Shown here piece after piece: positions 13,817 through 18,877 of a stretch of 18,877 nucleotides of DNA. Every line of letters begins with the position of its first letter. Position 1 is the first letter of the stretch. The translations under genes were made by a program, and so were the position numbers. Below the pieces are notes generated by a model, which was given only the letters and a program-made list of their open reading frames with translations, was not told where the DNA came from and did no database searches. This stretch comes from CAZXVW01 sp964644025. Lineage in GTDB: Bacteria > Acidobacteriota > Terriglobia > Bryobacterales > Bryobacteraceae. The stretch covers positions 1 to 18,877 of the forward strand of contig CAZXVW010000068.1 of NCBI GenBank assembly GCA_964644025.1, given 5' to 3'.

Positions 13817-15142
13817 CTACCGGAGCACCTTTTTTTCTTTGATGAAGTCGATGAAAGCCTCGCGAACCAGCGGGCCAGTTTTCTCCAGCGCCGGCCCGCC
13901 GGACCGCCGCCACTGTTCGGCGACGAAGTCATTGGTGGCCAGGATGTAATCACGTCCGGGTTCGACGCGGCGCCCACCGGTCGCCTCGGCCGGAATCTGG
14001 CTTCCTTTGACCTTTCCGTAAACAATCCGGTTGCCGAACGGCAGAATCTTCCAGACCTGCCGCACTAGGATCCGCCCCGGCGGCAGCAAGTCGCGGATGC
14101 CGGTGAAATTCGTGTAGGCGATGTCGGCGGCGACGGCCTCAGCCATCGCTTCCTCGATCAGCTTCTTCACCTCTGAGCGCCCCAGCCGGCGTTCGGCGAC
14201 TCCGATGGGTACGTCCACCAGTGCGGAGACCCTGGCTTCCCAGTTCCTTACCAGCGCGGCCACTGCGGCGTCCGGCGGATACCGGTTCCGGTCAATGGGA
14301 ATCCGACGCCATTCGTACGAGGCGATCCGTTTGCCCGGCACGTCCACCTTCAGATCCAGTCGCCCCAGTTCGGCCCCGTAAGCCAAGACCCGCACACACA
14401 GGCGGCCATCCACATTCTTGGGCCGACGCAAGCCGCCGTGATTGTGCCCGCTCACCACCAGGTTCACCTCGGGAACCTCGCGCAGGAGCTGGTCCTCTTC
14501 CTCGGCGAACAGGTGCCCCAGCACTACGATGAGATCGGTCTTCTCCCGCAAGGCCCACACGTAGCGCCGAACCGTTTCCACCACCGGGAGCACGCGCCAC
14601 GGACCGCGCTGGCGGGCTTTGGTGAGCAATTCCAGGTGCTCCATGAGCGCCCCGATCACGCCCACCCGCACACCGTTCGCTTTCAGGATCACGTACGGCC
14701 GCGGGGCAAGCAGTTCGCCGCGTTCCCTCACCACGTTGGCGCAGACGATGGGAAAGCTCGCGGCCCGGAAAAACTCGGGGATCTTGCGCCAGGTGTAATC
14801 GAATTCATGGTTGCCGAGCGTGGCGGCATCGAAGCCCATGGCGCTGGCCACCTCATAGCAGGGAACGCCTTCGTAAATTGAGGATACCGGCGTGCCCTGA
14901 ACCAGGTCGCCGGCGTTCAGCACCAGCGCGCCCGGCGATTTTTCCCTCTCCCGCCGGATGGCCGTGGCCAGCTCGGCAAACCCGCCGCGGCCCTCCTCGT
15001 CCGGCAGGAAGCGCGCGTGCAGGTCATTGACATGGAGAATCGTGAGGGAGCGGGACTCGCCTTGCGCGCAGCCGCCGCAGCGGATGACCAGCGCCGCCAC
15101 GAGGACGGCGATGCGAACCAACCGTAAGCGGAACAGTTTCAT
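13817..15142 (-). CDS. 5'-nucleotidase/UshA-type metallophosphatase, exported
   Basis: The ATG at 15142 gives 441 residues with a clear signal peptide (KLFRLRLVRIAVLVAALVI); an ATG at 15166 is an alternative with a poorer ribosome site. The N-terminal metallophosphatase domain has all two-metal ligands: VNDLH (D40, H42), NAGD (D79), GNHEFD (N111, H112), a GH at 209-210 and GHNH (H233, H235). The C-terminal 5'-nucleotidase domain (about 285-441) has GIRDLLPPGRI and a KILPFGNRIV segment. TNFTGIR replaces the usual NGGGIR, which may change substrate choice. It probably hydrolyses nucleotides or other phosphoesters in the periplasm. It lies 119 bases downstream of a TonB-dependent receptor on the same strand, so the pair may scavenge one phosphorylated substrate. 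Confidence 0.85.
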   Translation of the reverse strand: MKLFRLRLVRIAVLVAALVIRCGGCAQGESRSLTILHVNDLHARFLPDEEGRGGFAELATAIRREREKSPGALVLNAGDLVQGTPVSSIYEGVPCYEVASAMGFDAATLGNHEFDYTWRKIPEFFRAASFPIVCANVVRERGELLAPRPYVILKANGVRVGVIGALMEHLELLTKARQRGPWRVLPVVETVRRYVWALREKTDLIVVLGHLFAEEEDQLLREVPEVNLVVSGHNHGGLRRPKNVDGRLCVRVLAYGAELGRLDLKVDVPGKRIASYEWRRIPIDRNRYPPDAAVAALVRNWEARVSALVDVPIGVAERRLGRSEVKKLIEEAMAEAVAADIAYTNFTGIRDLLPPGRILVRQVWKILPFGNRIVYGKVKGSQIPAEATGGRRVEPGRDYILATNDFVAEQWRRSGGPALEKTGPLVREAFIDFIKEKKVLR

Positions 15143-15217
15143 CCTGCTCCAGGCTACCACGGCCATCTCCGCACCCCCGGCTCGCGGCGACAGCCGGAAA
15201 CCGGTCCAGCCTGCTGC

Positions 15218-15251
15218 GGCGGCGCGCGTCGGGCGCCTGAGGCGGCGCGCG
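15218..15251. repeat. 11-base direct repeat between receptor and phosphatase genes
   Basis: GGCGGCGCGCG occurs at 15218-15228 and 15241-15251 with 12 bases between. Each copy contains the self-complementary GCGCGC, so the two can also pair as a hairpin around GGCGCC. It may limit read-through from the receptor into the phosphatase gene, or process the mRNA. Confidence 0.4.
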
Positions 15252-15261
15252 GCTGCCGGCT

Positions 15262-18045
15262 TCAGAAACTGTACCGGAGGCTCAGGTAGAGACTAATGCC
15301 GGGATTGTCCACTCCGGAGCCGTGATAGCGATAGTTCCGATCCAGCAGGTTTTCGGCGGCGAAGTTCAGGCTCACCCGCTCCCCGACCGGGACGCCGCCC
15401 CGAAGACTGAGCGAAAGCCACCCGGCCGTCTTCAGGTACAGCGGCACGCGGGTGTTATCATCCCGCACGATGACTCCGTTCACCGTTGCGCCGAGCGGCA
15501 GCACCCGGTTCTGGAGCTCCGGCAGCGTCTCCCCGGTGGGCACGAAGACCGGAAGTGGCGTCGTCCGGTCGATGAACGGACTCACCACCGCTCCGCCGAA
15601 GAACCCGGCAATGTCGTTCCTGCTCCGCGCGGCGCCAATCCGCTCGTCGGCGAGATCGCCTCCACTGAGCCGTTTCTGTGAGCCGGCGGCCGCGGCCGCC
15701 AGTTCCCACCAAATCCCCCGTCTGCCGGGCAGATGGCGGAGGGTCAGGCTGCCATGTTGGGGCGGCAGCCGGCGCACGTTGCGGTTCGGATTCAGGACCC
15801 TGCCGGCGAGGAAACTGTAGTTGGCATGGACAGACCAGCCGGGCCGGAACCGGTACTCCGCCAGCGACTCAATGCCGTAATAGCGGGAACGCCCGTCGTT
15901 GACGAACGCCTTCACTGCTCGGGGGTCCAGCTCGGTCGCCACCGGGACCACGCCTTGCTCCCGCTGGGCTTGAGTCGGCGCCACCGGCATGACGGCCATG
16001 TGCGCAATCGTCTCGGGCGCTGCGGCAGCGGGAAACAGAAGAGTGCGGCGCACGATCGGATCGTAGAGTTCGGCGTCAAACGCCTGCACCCGCGCCTGCA
16101 GCCGCCGGCCATGAACCGTGACGCCGAACTCGTAGTTGTACAGGCTCTCCGCCACCAGGCCGGTGACCCGTTTGCCAGTGGACAGTGCACCGTCGCCACT
16201 GCTGCTGCCAATCAGCGCACCGAGCGCCTCCACCTCGGAGGCGGGCACTTCGAAACCCAGGTCATTGAGTCCGATCGCCCCCAGATCATTCAGGTTCGGT
16301 GCGCGAAAACCGCGCCCGGTCCGAAAGTGCAGCGCCGCGAAACGCGTTGCCTGCCACGATAGCGCAGCCTTGAAAGTCACGTCCCGGAACCGCTGCGACG
16401 CATCCACCACCCCGGCGCCGCCGCCCATGCCCGGCTGGCTTCCTTTGGCGGGGGTCTCAAAGTCCACGCCAGTCAGGCGGCCCCCGATGACCGCGCGCAG
16501 GCGGCCCGGAATGATTTCCACGCTGTCCTGGCCGAACAGGGCGAACGTCCGGTAGACCGACCCATCCGGGTACAGCGGGCGCCGGCGCGCCCGGGTGTGA
16601 GTAACCGGGTCATACACGAGCCGCGACGACCGTACCCGCTCGTCAAACAACTCGCCCCCAAACACAACAACCTGGCGTGAGCCGATGTTGGAGATCGCCT
16701 CGGCCGAATAACCGTAGGCGTCCACTCGATTGAAGTCCGTCGTCACTGGATCGCTGAATTGCAGGCTCTGGCGCACCGAGCCGTCCTGCTGCGAGTTGAA
16801 CGAGAAGGTGCCGGTGACGGCATCCAGAAAACCGGCGCCGCGCTTCTCATACCGGCCGTAGAAGAAATTCAGTGCCTGCGGAGTGAACTCGGAGCGCAGG
16901 TGACCGCGGCCGCCCAAAAGGTCCTTGTAGCCCCGGACGCCGGCCAGAGTGCTGTGCTGGTACCACAGCGTGAGATCTTGTCCTTGGGCAAGGCGCGCAG
17001 CGAACTTCGTGTGCACTCCGCGCTCGGAGAACCCGGTGTCCTGCTGGCGGCTGCCCACCAGGCCGCGAAGCTCGGCGTCGGTCAGACCGAAATAGCGGCG
17101 GTAGACGTTGCGGGAATCCGTTCCCCCGCCGGCGCGCAGGTCGTTCAGTTTCCGTCCGGCGCCGCCGACGAGCCAGGACCACCGCGGAGCCGCGAACACC
17201 GCACGGCCGTTCACTCCAAGGGAGGCGTCTGCGGAAGCGCCGTAGAACCGCAGCTCACCGCGGGTCCGCACGCCAGGCGCCGAACCGTAGGCGGCCCTGG
17301 GTGTCAGCACATTGATGGTGCCCCCCATTGAGTCGCTCCCGTATTGCGCGCCGGACGGCCCCAGGACGGCTTCCACGCGTTCGGCCTGGCTTGGTTCGAT
17401 GAAGGCCAGGTACTGGTTGGGACCGGATCGAAACGTGCAGTTGTTGAACCGGATTCCGTCGATGAGATTGAGCACATGGTATCCGGTCATGCCGCGCAAA
17501 AACGGCGACGCCTGACCGTAGGTCGACTGCTGCACCAAAACGCCCGGGCTGCCGGCCAGCACATTGCCGAGCGTGGCCAACGGCAGGCTCTTGATGTCAG
17601 TCCGGTCTCGCACCGTTACCATCGCCGCGGCGCTGCGCACCTCCTGCTCGGCGGCGCGGGCCGCCGTGACGGTGATTTGGGTCCGGATGCCGGCCGGGCG
17701 CAGCTCGACAACAATCGGACCGGCGGTCGCACCGCCCGGATCAACTTTCAATCGCTCGGTGGCAAACCCCGGCGCGGTGACCTCGAGATCGTAAGGGCCA
17801 TCCCTCAGCCCCGGAAACTTCCTGCGGCCTGTTTCATCCGCCGGTAAGACAACAATCAGCCGCCCTGCCGGCGTTCTCACGCGGATCGAGGCGCCCGGCA
17901 CCACCGCGCCGCTTCGATCGCGGACGATGACTTGCAGGCCCCGGTCCGTCATCGCCTCCCGCGCCGGTGGCGGATCCTGCGCCCCCAGCCAGGCAAACTG
18001 CGGCGCGAGACAGGCGAGAAGAAACTGGCTCAGGCGCAACCTCAT
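15262..18045 (-). CDS. TonB-dependent receptor with carboxypeptidase-regulatory-like N-terminus
   Basis: ATG start, 927 residues; GGGA lies 6 bases upstream, so the ribosome site is modest. A signal peptide covers about 1-22. A carboxypeptidase-regulatory-like domain covers about 35-120 (VIVRDRSGAVVPGASIRVRT). The plug is at about 130-250, with FLRGMTGYHVLNLIDGIRF and ERVEAVLGPSGAQYGSDSMG followed by GTINVLTP. The remaining 670 residues form the barrel, ending LSLRYSF. Substrate is not evident; the plug style with an NNCTFRSGPNQY insertion is seen in several iron-chelate and polymer receptors. No riboswitch or Fur-like box is clear upstream. A metallophosphatase gene follows on the same strand, so phosphorylated compounds are a possible cargo by inference. 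Confidence 0.9.
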   Translation of the reverse strand: MRLRLSQFLLACLAPQFAWLGAQDPPPAREAMTDRGLQVIVRDRSGAVVPGASIRVRTPAGRLIVVLPADETGRRKFPGLRDGPYDLEVTAPGFATERLKVDPGGATAGPIVVELRPAGIRTQITVTAARAAEQEVRSAAAMVTVRDRTDIKSLPLATLGNVLAGSPGVLVQQSTYGQASPFLRGMTGYHVLNLIDGIRFNNCTFRSGPNQYLAFIEPSQAERVEAVLGPSGAQYGSDSMGGTINVLTPRAAYGSAPGVRTRGELRFYGASADASLGVNGRAVFAAPRWSWLVGGAGRKLNDLRAGGGTDSRNVYRRYFGLTDAELRGLVGSRQQDTGFSERGVHTKFAARLAQGQDLTLWYQHSTLAGVRGYKDLLGGRGHLRSEFTPQALNFFYGRYEKRGAGFLDAVTGTFSFNSQQDGSVRQSLQFSDPVTTDFNRVDAYGYSAEAISNIGSRQVVVFGGELFDERVRSSRLVYDPVTHTRARRRPLYPDGSVYRTFALFGQDSVEIIPGRLRAVIGGRLTGVDFETPAKGSQPGMGGGAGVVDASQRFRDVTFKAALSWQATRFAALHFRTGRGFRAPNLNDLGAIGLNDLGFEVPASEVEALGALIGSSSGDGALSTGKRVTGLVAESLYNYEFGVTVHGRRLQARVQAFDAELYDPIVRRTLLFPAAAAPETIAHMAVMPVAPTQAQREQGVVPVATELDPRAVKAFVNDGRSRYYGIESLAEYRFRPGWSVHANYSFLAGRVLNPNRNVRRLPPQHGSLTLRHLPGRRGIWWELAAAAAGSQKRLSGGDLADERIGAARSRNDIAGFFGGAVVSPFIDRTTPLPVFVPTGETLPELQNRVLPLGATVNGVIVRDDNTRVPLYLKTAGWLSLSLRGGVPVGERVSLNFAAENLLDRNYRYHGSGVDNPGISLYLSLRYSF

Positions 18046-18072
18046 CAGCGTCCCGTCAGCGTAACGTCCTTA

Positions 18073-18078
18073 ATTGTA
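18073..18078 (-). promoter_or_regulatory. Possible -10 box of the second TonB receptor
   Basis: TACAAT on the minus strand lies 28 bases before the ATG at 18045, but no good -35 hexamer sits 16-18 bases upstream. An activator-dependent promoter would fit. Confidence 0.28.
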
Positions 18079-18238
18079 CTTCCACCAGCCGGCGGGTTGC
18101 TCCCGCTGCGGGTTCACCCGTCTGAGTCTGTTTGGTACCGCCTGCCTCACCTGATCGGCCGGCGCACGCGGCTCACGAATCCGTTCTGGATCCGCAAACC
18201 ACTGCGGCGGCGGGTGATCGAGGTGGGAAAGGTCCGAG

Positions 18239-18493
18239 ATGGCGGAATTCGGCCCGGCCATCGAGCATCTACTGAAGCTCGAAGGCGGCTATGCTCCCGA
18301 AGATTCTGGGGCTGGCAGCGTGAGTTACGGCATCACCGCGCGGTACCTGCGCTCGATCGGCGACTCCCGGCATCCGGAGGATCTCGACATCGCCGGCGCC
18401 ATCTGGATCAACCGGCAGTGCTTTTGGAATCGGCTAGCGTGCCCGCTCGGCGCCTACGGCCGCGTCCTGATCGCCGGGATTCGCGGCGGCTGA
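18239..18493 (+). CDS. Short GH108-type lysozyme (phage endolysin-like), C-terminal domain missing
   Basis: The ATG has AAAGGT 6 bases upstream and gives 84 residues. KLEGGYAPEDSGAG then SYGIT matches the GH108 (ZliS-type) muramidase start, where E15 in EGGY is the likely catalytic acid. IWINRQCFWNRLACP fits the following YW segment. Family proteins usually carry about 70 more residues, a peptidoglycan-binding helical domain; here the frame ends after AGIRGG, and the next gene starts 15 bases on. The gene is either a minimal endolysin or a deletion product. With the holin-like gene after it, it resembles a phage lysis cassette. There is no signal peptide, consistent with holin-dependent release. 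Confidence 0.55.
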   Translation: MAEFGPAIEHLLKLEGGYAPEDSGAGSVSYGITARYLRSIGDSRHPEDLDIAGAIWINRQCFWNRLACPLGAYGRVLIAGIRGG

Positions 18494-18507
18494 GCCTGGA
18501 GAACAGC

Positions 18508-18699
18508 ATGAAAGACTGGAAGACGATCCTGTGTGGGATCATCGCCGCGCTGGCGGCATTCGTGGTGCAGGCCCCGCAGTACTTCCCGCCGCTGGCACAA
18601 GATATCGCCAGCTTCATCCTGGCGGGCGGTCTGGCGGGTCTCGGGATCACGGCGGCGCAGGCGCGGCGCGATGGGCAACAGCCAAAGCCCCGCGGCTGA
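18508..18699 (+). CDS. Holin-like small membrane protein (phage-type)
   Basis: The ATG gives 63 residues and is preceded by CTGGAG at about 7 bases. The pattern is MKDWKTILCGIIAALAAFVV, a polar hinge (QAPQYFPPLAQD), a second hydrophobic segment (IASFILAGGLAGLGI) and a charged tail (ARRDGQQPKPRG). This matches small phage lysis-region proteins that begin MKxWKT and have two transmembrane segments. It lies directly after the lysozyme-like gene. Role as a holin is inferred from architecture and position, not from a diagnostic motif. Confidence 0.55.
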   Translation: MKDWKTILCGIIAALAAFVVQAPQYFPPLAQDIASFILAGGLAGLGITAAQARRDGQQPKPRG

Positions 18700-18877
18700 T
18701 CGGCCGATCCGTATCTCCATCCCGCTCAGAGAGGATCAGTGCGCCTGCCCGCCCTGCGGCCGGCGCTTCTCGGCTCGGCTCGGGGATTATGGCGAGCTGC
18801 TGATCCGGTCCCGATGCGGGCATTTCGCCGGTGCGTGGAGGATGGGGAACCGGGTCTATGCAGAGTTCTGTGTGGGG
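18671..18877 (+). CDS. Cysteine-rich ORF open at the right edge (zinc-finger-like)
   Basis: An ATG inside the end of the holin-like gene, in another frame, opens 69 codons without a stop to the window edge. The overlap of 29 bases is typical of packed phage genes. The sequence contains CACPPCGRRF and RSRCGHFAG, a possible zinc-ribbon pair that recalls phage Com-like translational regulators. Similarity is weak and the gene is incomplete. Confidence 0.4.
   Translation, partial: MGNSQSPAADRPIRISIPLREDQCACPPCGRRFSARLGDYGELLIRSRCGHFAGAWRMGNRVYAEFCVG

Noticed and set aside
17932..18507. Open frame running in phase into the holin-like gene
   Set aside because: Its first part lies antisense to the TonB receptor, and the rest overlaps the lysozyme-like gene in another frame; the ATG at 18508 begins a self-contained small membrane protein.
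1..18877. CRISPR array, tRNA, rRNA or insertion-sequence ends
   Set aside because: No regularly spaced repeats, no cloverleaf-like segments, no rRNA-like blocks and no transposase frame were seen on either strand by eye.

Overview
The window is high-GC bacterial DNA that looks like Acidobacteriota, most likely the Solibacterales/Bryobacterales side. I infer this from a GWxTD-domain lipid-envelope-type protein next to a plug-less outer-membrane barrel with an N-terminal carboxypeptidase-regulatory-like domain, and from two large TonB-dependent receptors carrying the same kind of N-terminal domain. No rRNA, tRNA, CRISPR array or transposase gene was seen.

Layout. (1) 1-2165, plus strand: the tail of an upstream gene, then a secreted protein whose C-terminal esterase domain has lost its catalytic core in frame, then an 89-residue chimera joining the start of a beta-RFAP synthase to the end of a DhnA-type aldolase, followed by short gene stubs. 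This stretch reads as a decayed or deletion-remodelled locus. (2) 2166-5770, minus strand: a two-gene operon, GWxTD protein then plug-less barrel, behind a strong sigma-70-type promoter. (3) 5870-10522, plus strand: a sigma-54-type promoter with an upstream inverted repeat drives a membrane histidine kinase (PDZ, multi-TM, GAF, PAS) and an NtrC-family sigma-54 activator. The activator may begin at a rare ATT codon. The layout predicts positive autoregulation.

(4) 10576-13318, minus strand: a BtuB-like TonB-dependent receptor under a cobalamin riboswitch. Its Shine-Dalgarno sits in the loop of a small hairpin. (5) 13348-13731, plus strand: a one-domain cupin transcribed divergently from the riboswitch. 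(6) 13817-18045, minus strand: a second TonB-dependent receptor followed by a 5'-nucleotidase-type metallophosphatase, probably co-transcribed. (7) 18239 to the end, plus strand: phage-like genes, namely a short GH108 lysozyme domain, a holin-like small membrane protein, and an open-ended cysteine-rich ORF.

The best-supported regulatory findings are the cobalamin riboswitch and the sigma-54 promoter that fits the encoded sigma-54 activator. The most unusual coding observations are the in-frame deletion products near the left edge. All family names come from motif recognition by eye; no database search was run.
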